Origin: Rhodoblastus sp963828185
GTDB taxonomy: Bacteria; Pseudomonadota; Alphaproteobacteria; Rhizobiales; Beijerinckiaceae
Direction: 5' to 3'
Assembly: GCA_963828185.1 (NCBI GenBank)
Contig: CAWHDV010000019.1
Coordinates: forward strand, 496,001 to 560,000
Length of the DNA: 64,000 nt
The first letter of the stretch is position 1. The number at the start of each line of letters is the position of its first letter. Both the position numbers and the translations under genes were made by a program. Shown here one piece after another: positions 9,022-17,919 of the stretch. The notes beneath the pieces were generated by a model. That model saw only the letters and a program-made list of their open reading frames with translations, made no database searches and was not told the origin of the DNA.

Positions 9022-9729
9022 TTACCGTCCCGCCCGAACCAGGCTCAAAAAGCGCGCCTGCTCGGCGGGATCGGTCTTGAACGGGCCTGAAAACTGCATC
9101 GTCACGGTCAGGGCGCCGGGCTTCCTGACGCCGCGCATGGACATGCACATGTGCTCCGCCTCGACCATGACAGCCGCGCCGCGCGAATGCACATGCGCGT
9201 CGAGCGCCGTGACGATTTGCGAGGTCATGGCTTCCTGCGTTTGCAGGCGGCGGGCGTAGATATCGACGAGACGGCCGAGTTTTGAAAGGCCGAGCACGCC
9301 GCCGTCGGGATAATAGGCGATATGCGCCTTGCCGAAGAACGGCGCCATATGGTGTTCGCAATGCGAGACGAAGGGAATGTCGCGCACCAGCACCATTTCG
9401 CCGTAGCCAGCGACTTCCTCGAACACCGTGCCGAGGACGCTGGCGGGATCCTCCGCGTAACCGGCGAAAAGCTCTTCATAGGCCCTGGCCACGCGGGCGG
9501 GCGTGTCGCGCAGGCCTTCGCGCGATGGATCGTCGCCGGCCCAGGCGAGCAGAACCGCGACGGCGGCCTCCGCCTCGGCGCGGCTGGGGCGCCGCGCGAG
9601 GTCGCCCTTCAGCGCCACGAGCTTGGGTGTGGCTTTTTCCGGGCCGGGTTCGCGCGAGGCAGGCTTCGCCTTCACCGCGGAACGCTTGCGCGAACGGGGC
9701 AGGGAGGAATGCGCAATATCGTCCAACAA
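9022..9729 (-). CDS. folE: GTP cyclohydrolase I
   Basis: FolE converts GTP to dihydroneopterin triphosphate, the first step of tetrahydrofolate (and, in methylotrophs, methanopterin-related) pterin synthesis. The 235-residue protein has the zinc/catalytic motif SHCEHHMAPF, the segment GVLGLSKLGRLVDIYARRLQ and the C-terminal EAEHMCMSMRG cysteine ligand. The N-terminal 45 residues are basic and low in complexity, as in other alphaproteobacterial FolE proteins. It stands alone; the next upstream 170 bases show no gene. Confidence 0.96.
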   Translation of the reverse strand: MLDDIAHSSLPRSRKRSAVKAKPASREPGPEKATPKLVALKGDLARRPSRAEAEAAVAVLLAWAGDDPSREGLRDTPARVARAYEELFAGYAEDPASVLGTVFEEVAGYGEMVLVRDIPFVSHCEHHMAPFFGKAHIAYYPDGGVLGLSKLGRLVDIYARRLQTQEAMTSQIVTALDAHVHSRGAAVMVEAEHMCMSMRGVRKPGALTVTMQFSGPFKTDPAEQARFLSLVRAGR

Positions 9730-9901
9730 TCAATCTCCTGCGTGACGGGCCGGCACAACGGTTTGCGTTGACCCGACAAGTCGATTTGCTCGGCCAGACG
9801 GGGTTTCAGCGTTTCCGACGCCGCGTAGTCTCACGCAAAAGCGGCGCATCAACCGAATATAGGTCCTAAATCCGAGCTTTCCAGACGTCAAATCATCAAT
9901 T

Positions 9902-11726
9902 CTAGATGCGTGCCGTCGCCTGTTGCAGCCAGGCGCGCTCAATTGGATCGAGGTGCGGCGCGAGCGCCTTCCTGACTTCGGCGTGATAGCCGTTTAGCCA
10001 GGCTTTTTCCTCGGCCGTCAGCAGTTTGGCCTCGATCAGCCGCAGATCGATCGGCGCGAGGGTCAGGACTTCGAAGCCGAGCATCTTCCTTTCCGCGTCC
10101 TCGATTTCCCGTTCCTCGACGATGACGAGGTTCTCGATGCGGATGCCGAACTCACCCTCGCGATAATAACCCGGCTCGTTGGACAGGATCATGCCTGGCT
10201 CGAGCGTCGCCGAGCCGAGCTTCGAAATCCGCTGCGGCCCCTCGTGCACCGAAAGATAGGAGCCGACGCCGTGGCCCGTCCCGTGGTCGAAATCGAGTTC
10301 CCGCCTCCCAAAGCGGGCGGCGGGCGAAGGAATTGAGCTGCGCGCCGCTGGTCCCGCGCGGAAAGACCGCGCTGGCCACGGCGATATGGCCCTTGAGCAC
10401 CAAGGTATTGGCATGGCGCGCCGACTTTTCCGGCCGCCCGACGGCGATGGTGCGGGTGATGTCGGTGGTGCCGTCGAAATACTGGCCGCCGGAATCGACG
10501 AGATAGACGCCCCTGCCGATCGACGCATTGGACTTGTCGGTGACGCGGTAATGCGGCAGGGCGGCGTGCGGCCCGAAGGCGGAAATGGTCGGGAAGGAAA
10601 TGTCGCGCAGATGCCCGCCGTCGCGGCGAAAGGTTTCGAGCGCCTGCGCCGCTTCGATTTCGGTGAGCGGCTCTTCCTTGGGCCCGCGCGCGGCGTGGGC
10701 GTCGAACCAGCACAGGAAGCGCGCCATGGCGATGCCGTCGCGCAGATGCGCCGCGCGGGCGCCCGCCAGCTCCGTGGCGCTTTTCTTGGCCTTCATCAGC
10801 GCGATCGGCTCGGCGCTGGCGTCGAGTTTGCCGCCGGCGTCGGTAAAGGCGTGGACCAGGTTGGACGGCGCCGTGCCGGCGTCGACCAGCAGGGCGTATC
10901 TTTTCGCGCCGAGGACGTTGAGGCGCGCGTGCAGGTCTGCGGGAGGCGCCAGCTCCGCCAGACCGCCCAGCGTTTTCGCGACTTTTTCGCTCAGCTTGGC
11001 CGGATCGATGTAAAGCTCGGGCCTTCCCTTGCGCGGGATCAGCGCGAAGCCGAGCGCGATCGGCGTATGCGAGACATCGGCGCCGCGCAGGTTGAACGCC
11101 CACGCCAGCGCGTGCGGATCGCTGACGAGCAGATAATCGGCCTCGAGCGACGCGGCGATGCGCTCGAGCTTCTTCTCGGCCGCTTCGCCCGCGAATTTGC
11201 GCGGATGCAGCGTGACCTGGCCGAGCGGCGGTCTCGGGCGGTCGGTCCAGAGCGCGTCGATCGGGTTTTCCGCCACCGCCACCAGCGCGGCGCCGGTCTT
11301 TTCCAGCGCCGTGGTGAAACGGGCGATCTGCGCCGGGGTATGCAGCCAGGGATCGTAGCCGATGCGGGCGCCGTGCTTCAATTGCCCGGCCAGCCAGTCG
11401 GCCGGCGATTTCTCGGCGATCGGGACCAGTTCGAACGTGTCGGCGTCGACCTGTTCGCGCGCCTGCACGGTGTAGCGGCCGTCGACGAACAGGGCCGCCT
11501 TTTCGCGCAAGACGATCGCGAAGCCGGCGCTGCCGGTGAAGCCGGTGAGCCAGGCCAACCGCTCCTCGCAGGGCGCGACATATTCATTCTGGTGCGCGTC
11601 CGCGCGCGGCACGAGGAATCCGTCAAGGCGCGGCGGAGCCAAGGCCGCGCGCAATTTTTTCACGCGGGCGGCCCCGAGCGTGGGGTCGGCGGTCTCGGCG
11701 AAGGTTTGAAAATGCGAGTCGAACAT
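9902..11726 (-). CDS. Xaa-Pro aminopeptidase, M24B family, frameshifted
   Basis: A metallopeptidase that removes N-terminal residues before proline. It is the long form of about 607 residues with two creatinase-like N-terminal domains and a C-terminal pita-bread catalytic domain. Metal-ligand regions visible are VDSGGQYFDGTTDITR (two Asp), FDHGTGHGVGS (His) and the later Glu regions LSNEPGYYREGEFGIRIEN. The frame breaks at about 10298-10300 on the plus strand: one extra T (an A on the coding strand) separates PLWEAG from LDFDHGTGHG. Without it the gene is continuous and of normal length. I treat it as one gene with a probable sequence error. Confidence 0.87.
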
Positions 11727-11795
11727 AAGCGCAACTCTAAAGCGATTTTCCGCTCACGGAAACGCCTAATCGCGGCGGGCGGTTGCGCGCAGGTC

Positions 11796-12740
11796 TTATC
11801 GCCGCAAAGGTCTTGCCGCCGCGCCGCCACGCCGCAGCAGAAGCGTCGCCCAGCCGTCGATGTCGCGGCGTCTGGCGAGACGGAAGCCCTGCGCCGCCCA
11901 GGCCGTGAGCACGCCGGGGACGTCGCGCGCGAGCAGGCCCGACAGAACGATGTCGGCGTTATGAGCCGCGAGCGGCGCGGCCGACGCCGCCAGCAGCCGC
12001 AGCGGCCTGGCGAGGATATTGGCGAGGATCAGGTCGTAATGCCGCGTCTTGTTCAGTGACGGATGCGCGACGCCCTTGGCGACGACCGGGCGCAGCCATG
12101 GGCCGGCGCCGTTGAGGATGGCGTTTTTCCGCGCCGCAGCCACCGCTTCCGCGTCGATGTCGCCGGCCGCGACAGGTTTATGTAGGGCGAGCGCGACAGC
12201 CAGGGCCAGAACGCCCGTGCCGCTGCCGATGTCGAGCACGTTGTTCGGTCGGCGCTTTCTAAGGATTTCGTCGATGAACAGCAGGCAACCCCGCGTCGTT
12301 CCGTGGTGGCCGGTGCCAAAGGCCAGCGCCGCCTCGATCTCCATGGCGATGGCATTGGCTTTCCGGCCGGCGCGGTCATGGCCGCCATGCACCAGGAAAC
12401 GCCCGGCGCGCACTGCCGACAGCCCCTCGAGCGAGGAGGCGACCCAGTCCTTCTTTTCAACCCGGCCGAAAGTGATTTCACCCGCCAATTCATCGCCGAC
12501 CGCGCAGGCGACGAGAGCGCGCACATTGGCCTCGTCAGGCGAATGGCCGAAATACACTTCGACCACCCACGGCGTCGCCGCCCAGGAGGCGGTCGAGGCG
12601 TTTTCCTCGAAAGCGGCGGCGGCGGTGTCGGCCGGGTCGAACGTCTCGACGACAAGGTCCGCGACGGAGCGGGCCTGGTCCTCGTCGCATTTCAGCCGCA
12701 TCACAAAGGCGGCGTTATTGGGGGGCAATCCTTCGAGCAT
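11796..12740 (-). CDS. prmA: ribosomal protein L11 methyltransferase
   Basis: PrmA trimethylates ribosomal protein L11 using S-adenosylmethionine. The 314-residue protein has the substrate/SAM region LAFGTGHHGTTRGCL and the Rossmann motif LDIGSGTGVLALAVA, with LILANILARPL near the post-motif. It lies upstream of the M24 peptidase on the same strand with a 69-base gap. In Hyphomicrobiales these two genes are often neighbours, which supports the pairing. Non-essential in most species studied. Confidence 0.94.
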   Translation of the reverse strand: MLEGLPPNNAAFVMRLKCDEDQARSVADLVVETFDPADTAAAAFEENASTASWAATPWVVEVYFGHSPDEANVRALVACAVGDELAGEITFGRVEKKDWVASSLEGLSAVRAGRFLVHGGHDRAGRKANAIAMEIEAALAFGTGHHGTTRGCLLFIDEILRKRRPNNVLDIGSGTGVLALAVALALHKPVAAGDIDAEAVAAARKNAILNGAGPWLRPVVAKGVAHPSLNKTRHYDLILANILARPLRLLAASAAPLAAHNADIVLSGLLARDVPGVLTAWAAQGFRLARRRDIDGWATLLLRRGGAAARPLRR

Positions 12741-12833
12741 GGGCGGGGATTATCATGGGGCGGCGCTCAAGTCGATGCGGCTTGCGCGCGTCGGCCTTCC
12801 AGCTAGAATGTTCATCCGGGCGGAGCGGAAATC

Positions 12834-13142
12834 ATGCGGCTTGTTACGTCGGCGGCCGTGTTTTTTCTCGGACTCGCGGGTCAGGCCCTCGGCGATGCGC
12901 CCAAGGTTGCGCCCAAGGTTGCGCCCAAGGATGCGGCCAAGGATGCGCCCATGGTTGCGCAACCGCCGAAGGCCGTGTCCATCCAGGCTTATGGCGCCGC
13001 AAATCCCGCCTGCCTCGAATGGAGCGACGGCTGCGTGACTTGCTCTCGCGGCTGTCTGACTTGCGCACGGGAGGGAAGGTGTTCGACGCCGGGAGTCGCC
13101 TGCCAACGCGGGGAAATCCTCTGCAAAAGGGCCACGAAATAG
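12834..13142 (+). CDS. small exported Cys-rich protein with tandem APK repeats
   Basis: Not a family I can name. The 102-residue product begins with a signal peptide (MRLVTSAAVFFLGLAGQALG). It continues with five near-identical four-residue units (APKV, APKV, APKD, AKDA, AP) encoded by a 12-bp DNA repeat, then a Pro-containing linker. It ends in a compact Cys-rich domain with seven cysteines (CLEW..CVTCSRGCLTCAR..C..C..C). GGAG lies upstream of the ATG. The composition suggests a periplasmic disulfide-rich or metal-binding protein; this is inference only. Confidence 0.6.
   Translation: MRLVTSAAVFFLGLAGQALGDAPKVAPKVAPKDAAKDAPMVAQPPKAVSIQAYGAANPACLEWSDGCVTCSRGCLTCAREGRCSTPGVACQRGEILCKRATK
12896..12960 (+). 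repeat. 12-bp tandem repeat inside the Cys-rich gene
   Basis: About five copies of a 12-base unit close to GCGCCCAAGGTT stand head to tail. The first are identical and the later ones drift to GGAT or GGTT variants, encoding the APK repeats of the exported protein. Confidence 0.85.
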
Positions 13143-13271
13143 CTCAGCTTCGTCTCTGTTTTGTCTCAAATTCTTGTTCCCCAGCGGCGAAAATGCACAA
13201 TGCGGCCCAGCTTGCGCCGCGCGTCATCGATTCGCGCGGGCGTCGCTTGGAGCCGGAAGGGGCCTGATCTC

Positions 13272-13790
13272 ATGCGTTGTCCCTATTGCGGCAGTCTCGA
13301 CACCCAGGTGAAGGATTCTCGGCCGACCGATGATTCCGCCTCGATCCGCCGCCGCCGCGTCTGCCCGGATTGCGGCGGCCGTTTCACGACTTTCGAGCGC
13401 GTGCAATTGCGCGAATTGACGGTTGTCAAGAAATCCGGCAAGCGCGCGCCTTTCGATCGCGACAAACTGGTGCGCTCGGTGCAGGTCGCTCTGCGCAAGC
13501 GTCCTGTCGATCCCGAGCGCATCGACCGCATGATCAATGGCCTGGTGCGCCAGCTGGAAAGCCAGGGCGATGCGGAAATTCCGTCCGAAAAGATCGGCGA
13601 ACTCGTGATGCTGGGCCTGAAGCCGCTGGATGAGGTGGCCTATGTCCGCTTCGCCTCGGTCTATCGCAATTTCCGCGAGGCGCGCGATTTCGGACCGCTG
13701 CTGGACGAACTGTCCTCCGACGAAGGGCAGGGACAGCCGGCGGCCCAGCCTTCGCCCATCGCGGCGGAAAAGTCGAAGCAGGACGGCTGA
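13272..13790 (+). CDS. nrdR: transcriptional repressor NrdR
   Basis: NrdR senses ATP/dATP and represses ribonucleotide reductase genes. The protein begins MRCPYCGSLDTQVKDSR, a zinc ribbon closed by CPDCGGRF. An ATP-cone follows from about residue 50 (VVKKSGKRAPFDRDKL) and a Gln/Pro-rich tail ends the 172-residue product. The open frame extends upstream to 13161, but the zinc ribbon fixes the start at 13272. It heads the nrdR-ribD-ribE cluster, with one base between its stop and the ribD ATG. Confidence 0.96.
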   Translation: MRCPYCGSLDTQVKDSRPTDDSASIRRRRVCPDCGGRFTTFERVQLRELTVVKKSGKRAPFDRDKLVRSVQVALRKRPVDPERIDRMINGLVRQLESQGDAEIPSEKIGELVMLGLKPLDEVAYVRFASVYRNFREARDFGPLLDELSSDEGQGQPAAQPSPIAAEKSKQDG

Positions 13791-13791
13791 A

Positions 13792-14898
13792 ATGGCGCTT
13801 TCCGGCGACGACGAGAGGTTTTTCCACGCCGCCCTGGCGCTCGGCCGGCGCAATCTCGGCGCGACATCGCCCAATCCGGCGGTCGGCGCGCTGGTCGTCA
13901 AGGACGGGGCCGTCGTCGGGCGCGGCTTCACCGCGCCGGGCGGCCGCCCGCACGCCGAGCCGCTGGCCCTGGCGCAGTCGGGCGAATTTTCGCGCGGCGC
14001 CACCTTGTACGTCACGCTGGAGCCCTGCGCGCATCACGGCCGCACGCCGCCTTGCGCCGAGGCGATCGTCGCCGCCGGCGTTTCGCGAGTGGTGGCCGGC
14101 CTCAGGGACCCCGATCCGCGCGTCGCCGGCCAGGGTTTCGCGCTGCTGCGCGACGCCGGTGTGGAAGTCGAGACCAATGTCTTCGCCGATCTTTGCCGCC
14201 GCGCGCATCGCGGCCACATCCTGCGCGTGACCGAGCAAAGACCGATGGTGACGCTGAAAATGGCGCAGACGGCGGACGGCCAGGCGGCGGGCGGCGAGCA
14301 TGACAGGCGCCTAGCCATCACCGGCCTCGCCGCCAATCTGCGCACCCATGTTTTACGCGCCATGCACGACGCCATCATGGTGGGCGTTGGCACGGTGTTG
14401 GGCGACGATCCGATGATGACCGTGCGCCTACCAGGCTGCGACCGGCGGCCCTTGCGGGTCGTGCTGGACTCGCGGCTCGAGCTGCCGCTGCGCTCGCGCC
14501 TCGTCGTGAGCGCGCGCGAGGCGCCGGTCCTGGCGCTTTGCGGCGAAACGGCATTGCGCGAAAGGCGCGAGGCCTTGCTGGAGCTGGGCGTCCATGTCGA
14601 ATTGTGTCCGCTCGACGCGGCCGGGCGGCTCGACCTGCGCGCGGCGCTCGGCGTTTTGTCGCGACGCGGCGTAACCCGCGTGTTTTCCGAAGGGGGGCCG
14701 CGCGTCGGCGCCGCACTCATCGAGCAGGGTTTCGCCGACGAAATGCTGCTGTTCACCAGCCCGAAGCCGCTTGGCCGCAAGGGCGTCGAGGCGCTTTCAC
14801 TGGAATCGCGGACGATCCTCGCCAATCGGAACGCCTGGCTCCCGATCGATCAGGGATTCGCCGGCGCCGATTCCTTCACCCATTACGAGAGGCGCTGA
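13792..14898 (+). CDS. ribD: bifunctional riboflavin deaminase/reductase
   Basis: RibD deaminates the pyrimidine formed from GTP and reduces its ribosyl side chain, two steps of riboflavin synthesis. The N-terminal deaminase (residues 1-145) has the zinc motif HAEPLAL and PCAHHGRTPPCAEAI. The C-terminal reductase (from about 150) has VTLKMAQTADG, GVGTVLGDDP and FSEGGPRVGAAL. Length is 368 residues. The long frame upstream to 13630 is only the read-through behind nrdR; the ATG at 13792 is where family homology begins. Translationally close to nrdR and ribE. Confidence 0.96.
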   Translation: MALSGDDERFFHAALALGRRNLGATSPNPAVGALVVKDGAVVGRGFTAPGGRPHAEPLALAQSGEFSRGATLYVTLEPCAHHGRTPPCAEAIVAAGVSRVVAGLRDPDPRVAGQGFALLRDAGVEVETNVFADLCRRAHRGHILRVTEQRPMVTLKMAQTADGQAAGGEHDRRLAITGLAANLRTHVLRAMHDAIMVGVGTVLGDDPMMTVRLPGCDRRPLRVVLDSRLELPLRSRLVVSAREAPVLALCGETALRERREALLELGVHVELCPLDAAGRLDLRAALGVLSRRGVTRVFSEGGPRVGAALIEQGFADEMLLFTSPKPLGRKGVEALSLESRTILANRNAWLPIDQGFAGADSFTHYERR

Positions 14899-14901
14899 GC
14901 C

Positions 14902-15522
14902 ATGTTCACCGGTCTGGTTTCGGATGTCGGACTGCTGCTGTCGGTCGAGGCGCGCGGCGATCTGAGGCGGTTGCGGATCGCCTCGCATTACCCAGCGGAG
15001 ACGCTGGCGTTGGGCGCGTCCGTGGCGCATGACGGCGTCTGCATGACCTTGGTGGCATTCGGTCATCGCGCGGAAAACGACGGTTTCGCCAGCTGGCATG
15101 AGGTGGACGCCGCGGCGGAGACGCTGGCGGTGACGACGGCGGGGCAATGGGCCGCGGGCGACCGGATCAATCTGGAGCGGGCGCTGAAGATCGGCGACGA
15201 ACTGGGCGGCCACATGGTCTCCGGCCATGTCGATGGCGTGGCGAAGCTGGTCGGGCGCCGCGATTTCGACGGCATGGCGCATTTCGAGATCGAGGCGCCG
15301 AAGGAACTGGCGAAGTTCATCGCGGAAAAGGGGTCGGTTGCGCTCGACGGTACCTCGCTGACCGTCAACAAGGTCGAAAAGAACCGCTTCACCGTGCTTT
15401 TGATCCCGCACACGCTCGAGGTGACCATCTGGGGCGACCGCAAGGCCGGCGACGCGATCAACCTGGAGGTCGACACGATAGCCCGCTACGCCGCGCGCTT
15501 GGTGGAGGCGGCGGCGGAGTAG
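14902..15522 (+). CDS. ribE: riboflavin synthase, alpha subunit
   Basis: RibE dismutates two lumazine molecules to riboflavin and the pyrimidine substrate of RibH. The 206-residue protein shows the family's internal duplication: MFTGLVSDVG with GASVAHDGVCMTL in the first half, and GHMVSGHVDGVAKL with VALDGTSLTVNKV in the second. It starts three bases after ribD and ends the nrdR-ribD-ribE run. The partner ribH lies 1.4 kb downstream, beyond two unrelated genes. No FMN riboswitch was seen upstream of either block. Confidence 0.95.
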   Translation: MFTGLVSDVGLLLSVEARGDLRRLRIASHYPAETLALGASVAHDGVCMTLVAFGHRAENDGFASWHEVDAAAETLAVTTAGQWAAGDRINLERALKIGDELGGHMVSGHVDGVAKLVGRRDFDGMAHFEIEAPKELAKFIAEKGSVALDGTSLTVNKVEKNRFTVLLIPHTLEVTIWGDRKAGDAINLEVDTIARYAARLVEAAAE

Positions 15523-15611
15523 GGGCCTTTTTCTTCTTCCCTGGCGGGCGAAGGTGGATCGCGCGGAGCGCGAACCGGATGACGGGCGCCTCGAAGAAAA
15601 AGTCCGGTGCT

Positions 15612-16220
15612 TCACCCCTGCGGCAACTGGCCGCCCGGCGTCAGCTTGTCGACCAGTTTCGGCAGCGCCTGGGCCAGCAATTGCGACATCTGGTCCGGGC
15701 TGATCCCGGCCTGTTGCGCGATTTCCGCTATTTTGTCCTGGCCGATCGCCTGGTTGACCTGGTCGGCGCTGAGCGGCTGGTTAGCGCCCTGGCCGACCCA
15801 GCTTTCGGCCGCCCCGCCATGGCCGGCGTCGCGGAATTTCTGCAGCAGCGAATTCAGTCCGCCGCCGACGACCGTCGCCGCTCCCGCGCCCGCCAAGGCG
15901 CCGCCGATCGGGCTGCTGGCGAGATTGCCCAGCATGCCGCCCACGCCGCCCATTCCTCCACCTGCGCCGCCGAGCGCTCCTCCAAGCGAGCCGGCGAGAT
16001 TGCCGAGCCCGCCGCCGAGGAAGCCGCCGGAAGCGGCCTCCGCCGCTCGATCCGGTCCTTGGCCCGCCGCCCGTTGGCCGGGCGCTGGCGGGGGCGCGGC
16101 CGCCTCGTGCTTGCCGCCGAACAAATGGCCAAGAATCAAGGCCCCGGCCGCGATCATCAACGGCTTGGCGAGATCGCCGCCCGGCACGGATTCATTCACC
16201 GCATCGTCAAAAAACCCCAT
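15612..16220 (-). CDS. DUF937/YidB-family protein
   Basis: A 202-residue protein of the YidB-like DUF937 family, function unknown. It begins MGFFDDAVN, has a long Gly/Ala-rich middle (GGGLGNLAGSLGGALGGAGG) and ends with the typical YidB C-terminal region: ADQVNQAIGQDKIAEIAQQA, then MSQLLAQALPKLVDKLTPGG. Start 16220 is chosen because GGAGG sits five bases upstream; the ATG three bases earlier is too close. It is inserted in reverse orientation inside the otherwise collinear riboflavin/nusB cluster and converges on ribE. Confidence 0.85.
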   Translation of the reverse strand: MGFFDDAVNESVPGGDLAKPLMIAAGALILGHLFGGKHEAAAPPPAPGQRAAGQGPDRAAEAASGGFLGGGLGNLAGSLGGALGGAGGGMGGVGGMLGNLASSPIGGALAGAGAATVVGGGLNSLLQKFRDAGHGGAAESWVGQGANQPLSADQVNQAIGQDKIAEIAQQAGISPDQMSQLLAQALPKLVDKLTPGGQLPQG

Positions 16221-16539
16221 CATGACCTCCTCGGCAGGGCCTGTTCGCCGCGCTCGCCTCCGGTTGCAGTGAAGTGTAGCGGCTTCGCACAAAGAACAGG
16301 GGGTAAAAACAACAGGTTAAAGCTCGGAAACGACGAAGCATCGCCCTCGCCCGCGAGGGCGCTCCAGTGTCGAATCTCCGGAACCTTTGCGCAAGTGACG
16401 AATTGTTCCTTTGCGATAGTCATGCCCACGCTTTACTGTCGCGCGTTCGTCAACTCCGTGCGGCGGCATGCGGCATGCGGCAGACGGGAAAAAACTGGGC
16501 GGCAGTGGCGCTTGGCGCCGGTTTTGGGGAGATGTATTC
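16221..16539. other. divergent intergenic region without a gene
   Basis: About 320 bases between the DUF937 gene and the GlsB-like gene, which point away from each other. It presumably holds two promoters. Short frames here look non-coding, and I see no clear operator, riboswitch or repeat. Confidence 0.5.
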
Positions 16540-16797
16540 ATGGGTATCCTCAGCTGGATCATCCTTGGCCTGATCGCAGGCTTTATCGGCAGCAAGCTCG
16601 TCAACAAGACGGGGCAGGGCATGATCCTGGACATCGCGCTCGGCGTCATCGGCGCCCTCGTAGGCGGCTTCATCGCCACCAAACTCGGCATGGGCGGCGT
16701 CTCCGGCCTCAATCTCTGGAGCCTGCTGATCGCCACGGGCGGCGCCATCGTCGTACTGCTGATCTATCGCACCGTCACCGGCAGCGGCCAGCTATAG
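16540..16797 (+). CDS. GlsB/YeaQ/YmgE family membrane protein
   Basis: An 85-residue inner-membrane protein of the transglycosylase-associated (GlsB/YeaQ/YmgE) family, associated with stress responses in other bacteria. It consists of three hydrophobic segments: ILSWIILGLIAGFIGSKLV, MILDIALGVIGALVGGFIA and a C-terminal LLIATGGAIVVLLIY. GGGGAG about eight bases before the ATG at 16540 decides the start; the frame extends upstream to 16468 without support. A perfect 11-bp hairpin (16818-16849) follows the gene and may end its transcript, although it has no T-run. Confidence 0.88.
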   Translation: MGILSWIILGLIAGFIGSKLVNKTGQGMILDIALGVIGALVGGFIATKLGMGGVSGLNLWSLLIATGGAIVVLLIYRTVTGSGQL

Positions 16798-16949
16798 CGG
16801 CGGCTGGATATAAACGCCGTCTCGCCGCCAGCGTTCCCGCGGCGAGACGCGACGAAAATCGCTGACCTTTCGCCAACACGCGTTTGCCGGGTTGCGCGGC
16901 GCGCTTGCTCGTATTACTCACTCGGGCCTCCCCTCAAACAGGAAGCCCC

Positions 16950-17438
16950 ATGGCCGAGCCGAGTCGAGCGCCAAAATCCGTCAAATCCGTTGAAGGCGCG
17001 CATTTCCTCGTCATCGAGGCGCGTTTCTATGACTCTATCGGCGAGTTGCAGCTTGCCGGCGCAACCATGGCGCTCGAAGCCGCGAAAGCGCGCTGGAGCG
17101 TGGTCCAGGCGCCGGGCGCGCTGGAAATTCCCGCCGCCGCCGCCATCCTGCTCGACGCGGCGGAAAAAGCCGGCGAACCCTACGCGGGCGTCATCGCGCT
17201 CGGCTGCGTCATTCGCGGCGAAACCTATCATTTCGAAATCGTCGCCGGCGAGAGCGCCCGCGCGCTGATGGACCTGTCCGTCGCGCGCCGCCTGCCGCTC
17301 GGCAACGGCATTCTCACCGTCGAGAACGCGGCGCAGGCGCTGGAACGCGCGGACCGCGAAAAACTCGACAAGGGCGGCGACGCCGCGCGCGCCGCGCTCT
17401 CCATGTTCCACATCAAACAACAGGCGGTAACGCGCTGA
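16950..17438 (+). CDS. ribH: 6,7-dimethyl-8-ribityllumazine synthase
   Basis: RibH condenses the ribityl pyrimidine with dihydroxybutanone phosphate to lumazine. The 162-residue protein has the active-site segments PGALEIPAAA, GCVIRGETYHFEIVAGES and PLGNGILTVEN. The start at 16950 follows AGGAAG. The stop overlaps the nusB ATG by one base (TGATG), so the two genes are translationally coupled. This is the normal ribH-nusB-thiL order. Confidence 0.95.
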   Translation: MAEPSRAPKSVKSVEGAHFLVIEARFYDSIGELQLAGATMALEAAKARWSVVQAPGALEIPAAAAILLDAAEKAGEPYAGVIALGCVIRGETYHFEIVAGESARALMDLSVARRLPLGNGILTVENAAQALERADREKLDKGGDAARAALSMFHIKQQAVTR

Positions 17439-17893
17439 TGGCCGCCGAAAATCGCTCCGCCGCGCGCCTCGCCGCGGTCCAGGCCCTCTACCAGATGGAA
17501 GTCACGGGCAAGGGCTTGAAGGAAATCCTCGCCGAATTCGAGACCTGGTGGATCGGCCAGGAGGTCGAGGGCGACCAGTACAAGCCAGCCGAAATCGCCT
17601 TTTTCCGCTCCATCGTCTCGGGCGTGCTGGAAAACCAGGTCGGCATCGACCGCGCCATCGACCAGACCCTCGCCGAGGGGTGGCCGCTGCGGCGGATCGA
17701 AGCGCTGATGCGGGCGATCCTGCGCGGCGGCGCTTTCGAATTGCTGCGGCGCGCGGACATTCCCGCGCGGGTGGCGATCAAGGAATATGTCGATGTCGCC
17801 GGCGCCTTTTTCGACCGCGACGAAGCGGGCATGATCAACGCGGTGCTCGACGCCCTGGCGCGTAAAACCCGCTCGGGGGAATTTTCCGCCTGA
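17438..17893 (+). CDS. nusB: transcription antitermination factor NusB
   Basis: NusB binds boxA RNA together with S10 during rRNA antitermination. The 151-residue all-helical protein begins with the typical RSAARLAAVQALYQMEVTG and has RRIEALMRAILRGGAFELL and VAIKEYVDVAGAFFDRDEAG. It overlaps ribH by one base and is followed 26 bases later by thiL. Confidence 0.95.
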   Translation: MAAENRSAARLAAVQALYQMEVTGKGLKEILAEFETWWIGQEVEGDQYKPAEIAFFRSIVSGVLENQVGIDRAIDQTLAEGWPLRRIEALMRAILRGGAFELLRRADIPARVAIKEYVDVAGAFFDRDEAGMINAVLDALARKTRSGEFSA

Positions 17894-17919
17894 GGGAGCC
17901 ATGTTCGCTTGAGGGAATC

